64,000 nt of DNA, taken from positions 1 to 64,000 of the forward strand of contig JANQSI010000004.1 of assembly GCA_028284125.1 (NCBI GenBank), written 5' to 3'. This document shows positions 55,008 to 63,478 of this stretch, piece by piece. Source of the stretch: Cyclobacteriaceae bacterium (GTDB lineage: Bacteria; Bacteroidota; Bacteroidia; Cytophagales; Cyclobacteriaceae). The notes under the pieces are model-generated. The model was not told the DNA's origin, ran no database searches, and was given only the letters and a program-made list of their open reading frames with translations. The position numbers and the translations under genes were made by a program. The first letter of the stretch is position 1. Every line of letters starts with the position of its first letter.

Positions 55008-57625
55008 AAAATCAAAATCACATCCAACCACCGAAATGGCCACTGGCTGTTCTACGATTTTTCATGAAAAAGGAATTCCTCGAGGAAATTGAGGGTGACA
55101 TGGAAGAGATATACCAAGATTACCTGGATAAGCACTCTCGAAAAAAGGCAGGCCGATTGTATGCTTTAGAAACCTTGAAACTGTTACGTCCTAATCTTTT
55201 AGGGAGAATTAGAGTTCTGAGCCGATTTAACAATTACTTATTGCTAAAACATTATTTCAAAGTTGGATGGAGAAGCATAAAAAAGGACAAAGTAAGTGCG
55301 ATGATCAATATCAGCGGACTAACTATAGCGCTTACCGTTTTTCTTGTTCTGTCGGTATTTGTGAAATATGAATCAAATTTTGATAGTCATCATGCATTGG
55401 CTAATCGAACGTTCCGTGTGGTACAGCATACACACTATCCGGAAGAGGAATTGTATTGGAACACCACAGCATATCCATTGGCCGCTGCGCTTCGTGAAGA
55501 TTTCCACAACATCGAATTAGTTACGCAGACTGCAGGTCCATTTGATCGCGTGTTCAGTATTGACGCTGAAAAAGGAGAGCGTCATCTATTCGAAAGTGAT
55601 TACGTTCTTTTTGTCGATTCTTATTACCCACAGGTATTTGATCTCAATTGGATACATGGCGATCCCACGACAGCACTCGGTGAATTTGGTAATGTGGTTC
55701 TGACTGAAAGTTTAGCGAAACGATATTTTGGTGAAACTTCCAATGCGTTGGGAAAGCAAATGATGCTCAACGCTAAAGATCCATTGGTGGTGACTGGCGT
55801 TGTAAAAGATGCTCCTGGGAATTCGAATTTGCGTTACGAGATTTTGATTCCGTACCAGTTTTTTAAACATCACAATAATTATTTCGCGAATAATTGGTCA
55901 GGAAATTATCAAGGAACCACATTTGTTGTATTGCCTGAAAATGGTTCGGAAGCAGAAATTGAGACCGCTTTTGTTACCTGGAAAAAGAAGTACTTGAGCA
56001 CTGATGATGATCAGCGAATCGATTATTTCTTACAGCCATTGAAATCAGCTCATACGCAAACGTTGTACGGAAGTAGTCCTGGTAGTTATATGGTGCCTCG
56101 AACTATTCTAAATGCTGCGGTTTTTGTAGCTGCATTCATTTTACTTATTGCTGTTGTGAATTTTGTCAATCTTGTTACAGCGAGAGCAGGAATGAGATCT
56201 CGAGAAGTAGGAATCAGAAAAGCCATCGGTAGTTCACGAGCAAACCTGATTAAACAGTTCATTCTCGAAAATGTGATTCTGGTTTTAATCACCATTTGCC
56301 TGTCCGTTTTGGCGACACAATTGGTTCTTGATTCGTTAAATAAATCGTTGACAATTATCAACTTACAATTAGTTCTCACATGGGATGAGGCCATGCTTGT
56401 TTTAACTGCGGGTGTTTTAACAATCATTTTTTCGACTATTTATCCAGCTGTTGTTTTGTCCTCTTATCAACCTATTAAAGCGTTGAGAAATGAGATTACA
56501 CTGAAAGGTACACGGCTTAGAAAATCATTAACGCTGTTCCAATTTTCAATTGTTCAGGTGTTCATCATAGCCTCGATCATTGTGGGTAGTCAAATGCAAT
56601 TTTTCAAGGACAAAGATTTAGGGTTCAGTTCGGATGCCGTTTTGATAGCTCCAATCCCTCGTTTTGAAAAGTTGAATGTTTTTCAAGAAAGCATTATTTC
56701 AGACAGTAAGTTCGAATCTGTTTCATTCGGTTCAGGCCCCCCTATGGCAATTAATGGTCGTCAATTAGGCACAACTTTTCGACTTCCGCATCAAACAGAA
56801 GTAGAAGGATTTCATGCAGAAATGAAGATTGGCGATCCAAAGTATCTTGATTTCTTTGGTTTGGAGTTAATCGCTGGCAGGAATTTCAGGGAAAACAAGC
56901 GCGGGTTCGATGAATTTATTGTGAATGAAACGGTACTGGAGAATTTGAATTGGACCGCAGAGGAAGCATTAGGGAAAAAACTAAGGATTAATGAGGGAGA
57001 AGCAACTATTGTTGGAGTGATTAAAAACTTTCACAACAATTCACTTCAGCGAGAGATTACGCCTGTCATTTTGATGAACTGGGATTATTTTCAAGATTTT
57101 GCTTTTATAAAATCAGCAGGCTCCAATGCTGCTCAACTGATCAAACTAGAAGAAATCTGGAAAGCTACTTTTCCTACCTCAATTTATAGTTACGGATTTC
57201 TCGACGATTCAATTGAGCGAGAATATGCGCTTGAACAACTTATTCTAAAGGGATTCAGTGTTTTTTCAATTCTCGTCATAATTATTGGGAGTCTAGGTCT
57301 TTTTGGTTTAATGTCGTTTATCACACTTCGCAAAACCAAAGAGGTAGGCATTCGAAAAGTGCTGGGAGCATCCATTTCACAAATTGTGCTCTTTTTTTCA
57401 AAGGAGTTTATTTACCTGATTGCGCTAGCTTTTCTGGTTGCCACTCCTATTGCATACTACTTCATGGATGCCTGGCTCCAAGATTTCGTCTATCGAATCG
57501 ATTTATCCATTTGGATGTTTGCGATTGGTGGTGCGCTTACATTGACAGTGGCAGGAATGGCTTCCTTTTTCCAAATAGCGAAAGCAGTAACCATCAATCC
57601 GGTGGAAACACTGAGCAGTGAATAA
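55004..57625 (+). CDS. MacB/FtsX-type ABC permease with N-terminal prefix domain
   Basis: 873 aa. The N-terminal cytosolic prefix (PPKWPLAVLRFFMKKEFLEEIEGDMEEIYQDYLDKHSRKKAGRLYALETLKLLRP) is the PadR-linked permease prefix type. Two FtsX halves follow: helix near 100, a periplasmic MacB_PCD domain, three helices with RSREVGIRKAIGSSRANLIKQFILEN, then a second periplasmic domain and three helices with LRKTKEVGIRKVLGASISQIVLFFSKEF. The ATPase subunit is not adjacent. Likely mechanotransmission permease for lipoproteins or export of a hydrophobic compound. Coupled to PadR. Confidence 0.93.
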   Translation: MKNQNHIQPPKWPLAVLRFFMKKEFLEEIEGDMEEIYQDYLDKHSRKKAGRLYALETLKLLRPNLLGRIRVLSRFNNYLLLKHYFKVGWRSIKKDKVSAMINISGLTIALTVFLVLSVFVKYESNFDSHHALANRTFRVVQHTHYPEEELYWNTTAYPLAAALREDFHNIELVTQTAGPFDRVFSIDAEKGERHLFESDYVLFVDSYYPQVFDLNWIHGDPTTALGEFGNVVLTESLAKRYFGETSNALGKQMMLNAKDPLVVTGVVKDAPGNSNLRYEILIPYQFFKHHNNYFANNWSGNYQGTTFVVLPENGSEAEIETAFVTWKKKYLSTDDDQRIDYFLQPLKSAHTQTLYGSSPGSYMVPRTILNAAVFVAAFILLIAVVNFVNLVTARAGMRSREVGIRKAIGSSRANLIKQFILENVILVLITICLSVLATQLVLDSLNKSLTIINLQLVLTWDEAMLVLTAGVLTIIFSTIYPAVVLSSYQPIKALRNEITLKGTRLRKSLTLFQFSIVQVFIIASIIVGSQMQFFKDKDLGFSSDAVLIAPIPRFEKLNVFQESIISDSKFESVSFGSGPPMAINGRQLGTTFRLPHQTEVEGFHAEMKIGDPKYLDFFGLELIAGRNFRENKRGFDEFIVNETVLENLNWTAEEALGKKLRINEGEATIVGVIKNFHNNSLQREITPVILMNWDYFQDFAFIKSAGSNAAQLIKLEEIWKATFPTSIYSYGFLDDSIEREYALEQLILKGFSVFSILVIIIGSLGLFGLMSFITLRKTKEVGIRKVLGASISQIVLFFSKEFIYLIALAFLVATPIAYYFMDAWLQDFVYRIDLSIWMFAIGGALTLTVAGMASFFQIAKAVTINPVETLSSE

Positions 57626-57746
57626 GTTGGATTGAATGTGCCATTTGATGAATTGAATTCATAGTTACGTGTAGAAAAGCTCATCCATATTTCTTGATTA
57701 CGATGCTTGTTCTGAGCTGATTTGTAAAACATAAAACTCAAATCAC

Positions 57747-58139
57747 ATGAATAATCAGATCAACTATTACCGGGAAAAACTGGAGTATGAATGGGATTCG
57801 GCAGACTTGTTCGAAAACCTTGAAAAAAGAACGGATATCGTTGTTATAGATACCAGAAAGGAATTTGCTTACGACCAGGAACATATTCCCTCTTCAATCA
57901 ACTTTCCCCACCGGACGATGGATGAAGAAACCACTACGCATATGAATCGATCCAAGATTTATGTCTGCTACTGTGACGGAATCGGTTGTAATGGATCTAC
58001 CAAAGGCGCATTAAAAATGGCCAAACTTGGATTCAACGTTCGAGAACTCATTGGCGGACTTGACTGGTGGAAAAGAGATGGCTATTCAACCGAGGGAAAT
58101 GAAGCAACAAGTGGAGTAGAAGTTCAGTGTGCTTGTTAG
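57747..58139 (+). CDS. Rhodanese-like domain protein
   Basis: 130 aa. Rhodanese fold: VIDTRKEFAYDQEHIPSSINFPHRTMDEETTTHMNRSKIYVCYCDGIGCNGSTKGALKMAKLGFNVRELIGGLDWWKRDGY. The active loop has Cys-Asp-Gly-Ile-Gly-Cys-Asn, so a catalytic Cys is present (about residue 73, or the second Cys at 78). Sulfurtransferase or redox role in the cytosol. Starts a run of small plus-strand genes with NIPSNAP, GyrI-like and AraC. Confidence 0.9.
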   Translation: MNNQINYYREKLEYEWDSADLFENLEKRTDIVVIDTRKEFAYDQEHIPSSINFPHRTMDEETTTHMNRSKIYVCYCDGIGCNGSTKGALKMAKLGFNVRELIGGLDWWKRDGYSTEGNEATSGVEVQCAC

Positions 58140-58200
58140 TTGATAGTAGTCAGTTGACAGTTAGTAGTCAGTTGTTAGTTGACAGTAGTAAGTAGTAAGT
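58137..58200. repeat. Low-complexity dispersed repeat (TTGACAGTTAGTAGTCAG type)
   Basis: gttagttgatagtagtcagttgacagttagtagtcagttgttagttgacagtagtaagtagtaag is a run of near-copies of an 8-12 bp motif. Related text is inside the GldM-like gene (9470-9512) and, inverted, at 15119-15160. The following 58225-58262 has another simple family (aaaatctacaatctaaaatccc). Confidence 0.65.
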
Positions 58201-58267
58201 TTAGCTTTTGAACCAAAATCTATACGAAGGTCTAAAGTCCAAAAATCTACAATCTAAAATCCCACAA

Positions 58268-58600
58268 ATGGTTACCTGTTTCTTAAAATACATCATTGAC
58301 CCGTATCGCATTCCGGAATTTGAAGATTACGCTAAAAAATGGATCGATTTGGTTAACCAGACCGGAGGCGTTCATCATGGATACTTGCTTCCTCATGAAG
58401 GACCAAACAATGTTGCTTACGCGTCTTTCTCCTTTCCTTCCATGACTGATTATGAAGTTTATCGAAAGGAATTTGATACCAACCCAGCGTTTCTGAAAGT
58501 GATGGAGGATGCATTTGAAAAGAAATTCATCATTAGCTATGAAAGAAGTTTTATGCGACCTGTTTTTGAAGGATTTACTGACAAGGCGCGAATTGAATAA
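58268..58600 (+). CDS. NIPSNAP-family protein
   Basis: 110 aa from ATG 58268. The track's 58208 TTG start adds 20 residues (NLYEGLKSKNLQSKIPQ) that are translated repeat DNA, so it is rejected. NIPSNAP/dimeric alpha-beta barrel outline: VTCFLKYIIDPYRIPEFEDYAKKWIDLVNQTGGVHHGYLLPHEGPNNVAYASFSFPSMTDYEVYRKEF, and FMRPVFEG. Function unknown; small ligand-binding cytosolic protein. Confidence 0.83.
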   Translation: MVTCFLKYIIDPYRIPEFEDYAKKWIDLVNQTGGVHHGYLLPHEGPNNVAYASFSFPSMTDYEVYRKEFDTNPAFLKVMEDAFEKKFIISYERSFMRPVFEGFTDKARIE

Positions 58601-58641
58601 TTCTGAGTTTTAGTAGCTTCGGGATTCAGAAAATCCATTCG

Positions 58642-59124
58642 ATGGAAGAACCTAGAATTGTAGAAGTTGTAGAGCGGAAACTTATCGCGTCAAGAATGAC
58701 CATGTCTCTTGCGAATCATAAAGTAAGAAAGCTTTGGCAATCGTTTAGACCCAGAGTAAAAGAAATTCCGAATCGACTGGGTACTGATTTCTTTTCCATC
58801 CAACATTATTCGAAAGATTTCAAGATGTCAGATTTCAGACCCACAACTGAGTTTGACAAACTAGCCGCTGTAGAAGTTGAAAGTCATAATGTGCCGATAC
58901 CACAGGGGATGGAAGCTTACAATCTTGCTGGTGGTAAATACGCCATATTTATTCATCATGGTCCCGCATCTGCTTTTGCCAAAACTTTCCAACACATTTA
59001 TGGTATCTGGATCCCTCAATCAAAATATGAGTTAGATAACAGAGATCAGTTTGAAATTCTAGGAGAAAACTATCGACCGGATGATCCGAACGCGGAAGAG
59101 GAAGTCTGGATCCCCATTAAATAA
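58642..59124 (+). CDS. GyrI-like small-molecule-binding domain protein
   Basis: 160 aa, a stand-alone AraC effector-binding/GyrI-like domain: EVVERKLIASRMTMSLANHKVRKLWQSFRPRVKEIPNRLG, then FDKLAAVEVESHNVPIPQGMEAYNLAGGKYAIFIHHGPASAFAKTFQHIYGIWIPQSKYELDNRDQFEILGENYRP. These two-fold SHS2 proteins bind small cations or hydrolyse epoxides. It lies upstream of an AraC gene on the same strand (about 38 bp apart). Confidence 0.9.
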   Translation: MEEPRIVEVVERKLIASRMTMSLANHKVRKLWQSFRPRVKEIPNRLGTDFFSIQHYSKDFKMSDFRPTTEFDKLAAVEVESHNVPIPQGMEAYNLAGGKYAIFIHHGPASAFAKTFQHIYGIWIPQSKYELDNRDQFEILGENYRPDDPNAEEEVWIPIK

Positions 59125-59161
59125 TTCGAGACTTATTTTCTCATAACTCGTACTATTGTAA

Positions 59162-60259
59162 ATGCAATTTGAGATCTCGCCTATCCAGCTGATTACCATT
59201 GGTGCGGTGATGAATGGATTCGTTTTTGCCTTTCTTCTTTTCGAAAAAAAGGAAAACCGTCAGGCGAACAGGTTCTTGTCATTGATGATCTTATCGATGT
59301 GTCTCACATTCACGCCTTTCATAATTGAGACTCACTTCTGGAATACTTACGAATGGTTGGCATGGCTTCCTTTTTCACTTGCATATTGGATTGGGCCTTC
59401 GTTTTATTTCTATATAAGAACCTTGACCGGTGCTTCTGTACATTTCAGGAAAAAAGATCTTTGGCATTTCGCACCGATTGTTCTTAACTATTTGCACAGT
59501 ATCTATCATGCAATAATTGTCAACACCAATCCTTGGCCAATATTTCATCACGTCGCTGAGGTTTTAGAATCAGCAGCGATAGTTTCTGTTGTGATCTATC
59601 TTATTGTTTCATTCAAACTCGTCAAGAAGTATCAAAGATCTCTATTGGATAATGTATCCACGATTGAAAAGATTGATTTGAGATGGGTCAATCAAATTAT
59701 CTATGTGATAGGCGTTTGCTGCTTGCTTATAATAATCTTTCTAGTTGTAAGCCAGACTGTCGGCGGGAGATATGCGCTTATTGAATGGGATGATCCGCGA
59801 GCCTTTATTTTACTGCTTTATTCCTGTATTCTCTATTGGTTGAGTATTAGTGGATTCAAACAGGCACAAACACATAAAATTCCGCTTTCGGATTTTTCGG
59901 TGGAAACAAATCAAGAAGAGTTTTCGGCGATCATTCGAACATTGAAAGAATCAATTGAGCGAGACAAACTGTACAGAAACCAAGAGTTCTCATTGGCTGA
60001 TCTAAGCAAAGCGACCGAAATAGCTGAAAGGGCCATTTCTGATTCAATCAATCAAGAGCTTGGGAAGAACTTTTTTCAATTCATCAATGAGTACAGGGTG
60101 GAGGAAGTAAAAGCCATGTTAAAAGACCCCAAGAAGGATCATTTGAAAATTATGAGTTTGGCCTTGGATGCCGGTTTCAATTCGAAAGCTACCTTCAACA
60201 GGATCTTCAAAACGTATACCGGACAAACACCCAACGACTTCAGAAATAGAAATTCTTAG
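59162..60259 (+). CDS. Membrane-anchored AraC-family regulator
   Basis: 365 aa. Seven membrane helices (from SPIQLITIGAVMNGFVFAFLLFEKKENRQANRFLSLMILSMCLTFTPF to about 245) and a C-terminal AraC double HTH (about 265-365: FSLADLSKATEIAERAISDSINQELGKNFFQFINEYRVEEVKAMLKDPKKDHLKIMSLALDAGFNSKATFNRIFKTYTGQTPNDF). Same plan as the genes at 41.6 and 63.5 kb. It is the natural candidate regulator of the two DUF1579-like genes downstream on the same strand; a dyad sits in that intergenic gap. Confidence 0.93.
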   Translation: MQFEISPIQLITIGAVMNGFVFAFLLFEKKENRQANRFLSLMILSMCLTFTPFIIETHFWNTYEWLAWLPFSLAYWIGPSFYFYIRTLTGASVHFRKKDLWHFAPIVLNYLHSIYHAIIVNTNPWPIFHHVAEVLESAAIVSVVIYLIVSFKLVKKYQRSLLDNVSTIEKIDLRWVNQIIYVIGVCCLLIIIFLVVSQTVGGRYALIEWDDPRAFILLLYSCILYWLSISGFKQAQTHKIPLSDFSVETNQEEFSAIIRTLKESIERDKLYRNQEFSLADLSKATEIAERAISDSINQELGKNFFQFINEYRVEEVKAMLKDPKKDHLKIMSLALDAGFNSKATFNRIFKTYTGQTPNDFRNRNS

Positions 60260-60322
60260 CTCAATACGGGTATTGAGACATCAAATCGGAACTTGAGACT
60301 TCCAACACTGGATGCTGGTCTA

Positions 60323-60342
60323 ATTTGAGCCAAAACTCAAAT
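60323..60342 (+). promoter_or_regulatory. Dyad before the first DUF1579-like gene
   Basis: Perfect inverted repeat ATTTGAG-CCAAAA-CTCAAAT, ending 5 bp before the ATG at 60348. It could be an operator or an mRNA hairpin at the start codon. Confidence 0.4.
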
Positions 60343-60347
60343 CAGAC

Positions 60348-60866
60348 ATGAAAAAACAACTCTTCTATGCCACGTTGTTAATGACATCCATTAGCATTTC
60401 GGCGCAATCAATTAAAGACCTGGATTTCTTAATCGGTGAATGGGAAGTATTGGAAACGATCTATCCGGGAACCGATAAAGAGTACCAAGAAAAAGGAATA
60501 AGGATTTGCGAGTATTACCTGAATGGAAGTTTCATTAAATGTGAATCTTCTACTGTAGTTTCTACTTCTGGAAAAGAACGCTTTTATGCTTATGTGATTA
60601 ACTATGATAAGCGTGAAGATTGCTTTCGAGCTACGAACCTTGCAAACGATTTTCCATTGCAAGGCCAATTCAAATGGTTTCTCGATAAGGAAAACAAGCA
60701 AATTCTTGCCATCACTCCTAAGAATGTAATTGAAGATCGATTTTTTAGAGCTACCATTTCCTATGCCAATCCCAATAAACTGGTTTGGAATGGTTGGAGA
60801 AGTAAGTGGCTTGAGGACAAAGAATGGAAGCAGGTATTTAATGATGTCGCAACAAGAAAAAACTAA
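60348..60866 (+). CDS. Secreted DUF1579-like protein, copy 1
   Basis: 172 aa with signal peptide MKKQLFYATLLMTSISISAQ. The start of the mature part (SIKDLDFLIGEWEVLETIYPGTDKEYQEKGIRICEYYLNGSFIKCESS) fits the DUF1579/heme-binding-like beta-barrel family, which has the fLxGxWe motif. It is 172 aa and closely related to the next gene (same motif order: IGEWEV, GTDKEY, CEYYLNGSFIKCE). Function unknown; probably periplasmic or surface. Confidence 0.75.
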   Translation: MKKQLFYATLLMTSISISAQSIKDLDFLIGEWEVLETIYPGTDKEYQEKGIRICEYYLNGSFIKCESSTVVSTSGKERFYAYVINYDKREDCFRATNLANDFPLQGQFKWFLDKENKQILAITPKNVIEDRFFRATISYANPNKLVWNGWRSKWLEDKEWKQVFNDVATRKN

Positions 60867-60870
60867 CTGC

Positions 60871-61380
60871 ATGAAATCGAAGCAAATTAGTACGATACTG
60901 TTCATGATATTTGGTGTGACATTGGCATCTGCTCAATCGATTCAAGATCTGAATTTTCTAGTAGGGAAATGGGAGGTAAGTGAAATTGTATATGCTGGAA
61001 CTGACAAAGAATACATTGAAACCGGATCCCGAGAATGTGGCTATTACTTGGATGGATCATACATCAAATGTGAAACTCAGGGTCTTAGAAAAGGTCGCGA
61101 TCGGTGGTACACTTTTCTGATCAACTATGATTCGAATGAGAAATATTATAGAATCTTAAGTCTTTCCAGCGATTACCCGGAGGTGGGAATGAGTGCCTGG
61201 GAGATTGATAGTTCTGCTCAAATTATAAAAGGCAGGAGTCTCCAGGGATACGGTTCGATTCATAGATTAGATTTTCGAGATCGGGATAAAATCATATGGC
61301 AAGGATTGTATGCAGAAGCCAATGGTAATTCTGAATTGGAGTTGAATGCAATGTGGACTGAAACTGCAACAAGAAAATAA
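60871..61380 (+). CDS. Secreted DUF1579-like protein, copy 2
   Basis: 169 aa from ATG 60871 (MKSKQISTILFMIFGVTLASAQ); the track's 60730 start overlaps copy 1. Paralogue of the preceding gene: SIQDLNFLVGKWEVSEIVYAGTDKEYIETGSRECGYYLDGSYIKCETQ versus the same positions in copy 1. A tandem duplication, 4 bp apart, sharing one transcript. Less Lys/Arg-rich than copy 1. Confidence 0.75.
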   Translation: MKSKQISTILFMIFGVTLASAQSIQDLNFLVGKWEVSEIVYAGTDKEYIETGSRECGYYLDGSYIKCETQGLRKGRDRWYTFLINYDSNEKYYRILSLSSDYPEVGMSAWEIDSSAQIIKGRSLQGYGSIHRLDFRDRDKIIWQGLYAEANGNSELELNAMWTETATRK

Positions 61381-61444
61381 GAACTTCGGCAATGTTAAGG
61401 CAAACTATAAGCGGCCGCTCAATGAGTTAGAATGGATTAACTTT

Positions 61445-61460
61445 CGGGAATAAAATCCCG
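61445..61460 (+). promoter_or_regulatory. Small hairpin before the cyanophycinase-like gene
   Basis: CGGGA-ATAAAA-TCCCG, 5 bp upstream of the ATG at 61466. It could act on translation initiation; evidence is only the dyad. Confidence 0.3.
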
Positions 61461-61465
61461 ACACC

Positions 61466-62323
61466 ATGAAAAACTTGTTCTTATCCATTCTTCTGCTTTT
61501 AAGTTTTGCGACATTTAGTCAATCACGAACAGATGCGGCAACCACCGGTCCCGAAAAAGGTTCCTTAGTTATTGTTGGAGGCGGAACAAGAACTCCTGAA
61601 ATAATGGGACGGTTCATAGAACTGGCTGGTGGGGCAGATGCGAGTATCGTAGTAATTCCAACAGCGATTGGAGCGGATGAATACGATGAGGAGGGAATTA
61701 AGGAACGCTGGAAGGGATTTGGAGCAAACAATATCATTGTTAGGCATACTAAAGACAAGGAAGTTGCCGATTCAAAGGACTTCACTTCAGCAATTAATTC
61801 TGCGAGTGCCGTATGGTTTGATGGAGGACGTCAATGGCGTTTGGTCGATTCTTATAAGGATACCGAAACCGAGAGATCATTTTGGGGAGTTCTGGAAAGA
61901 GGAGGCGTGATTGGAGGTTCTTCAGCAGGGGCAACGATTCAAGGATCTTATTTGGCAAGAGGCGACACCAAGAACAACCAAATAATGATGGGAGATCATG
62001 AAGAAGGATTTGGATTCATTAAGAACATTGCCATTGATCAACATGTGCTGGCACGCAATAGACAATTTGATCTCTTTGATATTTTGAAAAAAAGACCTGA
62101 GCTTTTGGGAATTGGGATTGATGAAAGTACAGCCATCATTGTGAAGGGAGATCAATTTGAAGTTCTTGGAGAAAGCTACGTTCTCATTTATGACCAATCT
62201 TTCTGGTCACGGGAAGGAAGTGATCTGAAAAACCTTCCCCCAGCCAACAGTCAATTCTATTTTCTAAGGGAAGGTGATCGATACAATATGAGAAGAAGGG
62301 AAATGATCGTAGATGACGAATGA
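61466..62323 (+). CDS. Secreted cyanophycinase-like S51 peptidase
   Basis: 285 aa with signal peptide MKNLFLSILLLLSFATFSQS. S51 family signatures: GSLVIVGGGTRTPEIMGRFIELAGG, nucleophile Ser in GGSSAGATIQGSYLARGD (about 152), and the cyanophycinase-type IDQHVLARNRQFDLFDIL followed by LLGIGIDESTAIIVKGDQFEVLG. Known relatives cut beta-linked Asp-Arg polymer or isoaspartyl/Asp peptides. Exported, so it could use external cyanophycin or other peptides. No cyanophycin synthetase is present. Confidence 0.9.
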   Translation: MKNLFLSILLLLSFATFSQSRTDAATTGPEKGSLVIVGGGTRTPEIMGRFIELAGGADASIVVIPTAIGADEYDEEGIKERWKGFGANNIIVRHTKDKEVADSKDFTSAINSASAVWFDGGRQWRLVDSYKDTETERSFWGVLERGGVIGGSSAGATIQGSYLARGDTKNNQIMMGDHEEGFGFIKNIAIDQHVLARNRQFDLFDILKKRPELLGIGIDESTAIIVKGDQFEVLGESYVLIYDQSFWSREGSDLKNLPPANSQFYFLREGDRYNMRRREMIVDDE

Positions 62324-62325
62324 TC

Positions 62326-63375
62326 TTATTTTATTATCGCTCCGTAAACCGCCCCGATCAATGGATAAGCGTCTGATTTTTTTACTTTTTCAAAGCCATT
62401 GGGATTATCTCTGAAAATAACAATCAAGTCATTGTTAGGATCAATGTACATGTACTGAGATTGTGCACCTCTCGCTAAAAATGGAGCTCTTTTGCCTGAG
62501 GATTCACGCTTAGAGGTCCACCACAAGTAGCCGTAATTGTAGAAAAAATCTTCTCCTGTTTCGATTTTAGAAGTTGTGCTCGCCACGACCCAATCTTTGG
62601 GGATTAATTGCTTTCCGTTCCAGTTTCCTTCATTCAAGTAAAGCAGGCCGAACCTCGCAAGATCTTTTGAAGATATATTAAACAAATAGGCAGGATGTTC
62701 TGATAAGCCTGGCTGGAGAATGTAGGCTCCATCATAATCGCTATCATAACCACTCATTTGGATGGGACGGGCAATTTTTTCATCGAAATCCTTGAACAGG
62801 TCTGAGTCAGTCGATTGGTTGTATATGGTTGAAAGAGCATTGAAATCCCAATTGTTGTAAAGGAAGAGCTCACCAGGTTTGTGTGTTTCTCTCTCAGGCT
62901 TGTTTCGGTGAACCTCCTCCTCAAATGCTCCAGGCAGGTAAATCCCGGACGAGCTAGTCATTAGGTATTTGATTTTAGTATTCAATTCATTGTTGGTAAG
63001 CTGGCCGTTTTCATTGACGTTCAGTTCACCTAGATTTTTCTCAAGATCGATTGTTCCATTTGCAATCTCAATTCCATACAATGAGCTGAGAAGACTTTTT
63101 CTCATGGATCGACAATCAAACGGTAGGTCTGTTAGACCCCAGTCTGCGATGACATACCCCTTGACGATAACTAAGGCTGCGGCTCCCCCTATCTCTTCAA
63201 ATTTTTTCTTTGCTATCTCCAGCTTTTTGGAAGAGTAGCCAAGTGCTTCAGGCTCTACTACCTGCCATTTTTCTTCGGGGAATACCGGATCGAGTGCTGG
63301 TACGACATTTCTCTGTGCTTCTGCACACTTTGTGCAGATTATTAGTATAAGCAAGGATGCAAGCTTAATTCTCAT
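62326..63375 (-). CDS. Secreted serine hydrolase, beta-lactamase/class C family
   Basis: 349 aa with signal peptide MRIKLASLLILIICTKCAEAQ. Penicillin-binding/class C fold: SxxK motif in FDCRSMRKSLLSSLYGIEIANG (Ser about 88), the second motif Tyr-Asn-Asn in ELFLYNNWDFNALS, and later FYNYGYLWWTSKRES with RGAQSQYMYIDPNNDLIVIFRDN near the end. The usual KTG/HTG third motif is replaced, so this is more likely an esterase or D-peptidase than a beta-lactamase. Convergent with the S51 gene, 2 bp apart. Confidence 0.88.
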   Translation of the reverse strand: MRIKLASLLILIICTKCAEAQRNVVPALDPVFPEEKWQVVEPEALGYSSKKLEIAKKKFEEIGGAAALVIVKGYVIADWGLTDLPFDCRSMRKSLLSSLYGIEIANGTIDLEKNLGELNVNENGQLTNNELNTKIKYLMTSSSGIYLPGAFEEEVHRNKPERETHKPGELFLYNNWDFNALSTIYNQSTDSDLFKDFDEKIARPIQMSGYDSDYDGAYILQPGLSEHPAYLFNISSKDLARFGLLYLNEGNWNGKQLIPKDWVVASTTSKIETGEDFFYNYGYLWWTSKRESSGKRAPFLARGAQSQYMYIDPNNDLIVIFRDNPNGFEKVKKSDAYPLIGAVYGAIIK

Positions 63376-63478
63376 TTTATGTCCATTTTAATGTTCAGAA
63401 ATTGTTTTGAATCAAAATTGGAATTCCCACCCATGTGGAACAAAAGAGACTTGTCCAGTCAAGCAAATCTTTACAACT

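Noticed and set aside
62326-63375. Beta-lactamase resistance gene
   Set aside because: SxxK and YxN are present, but the third KTG/HTG motif is not, so an esterase or D-peptidase is more likely.
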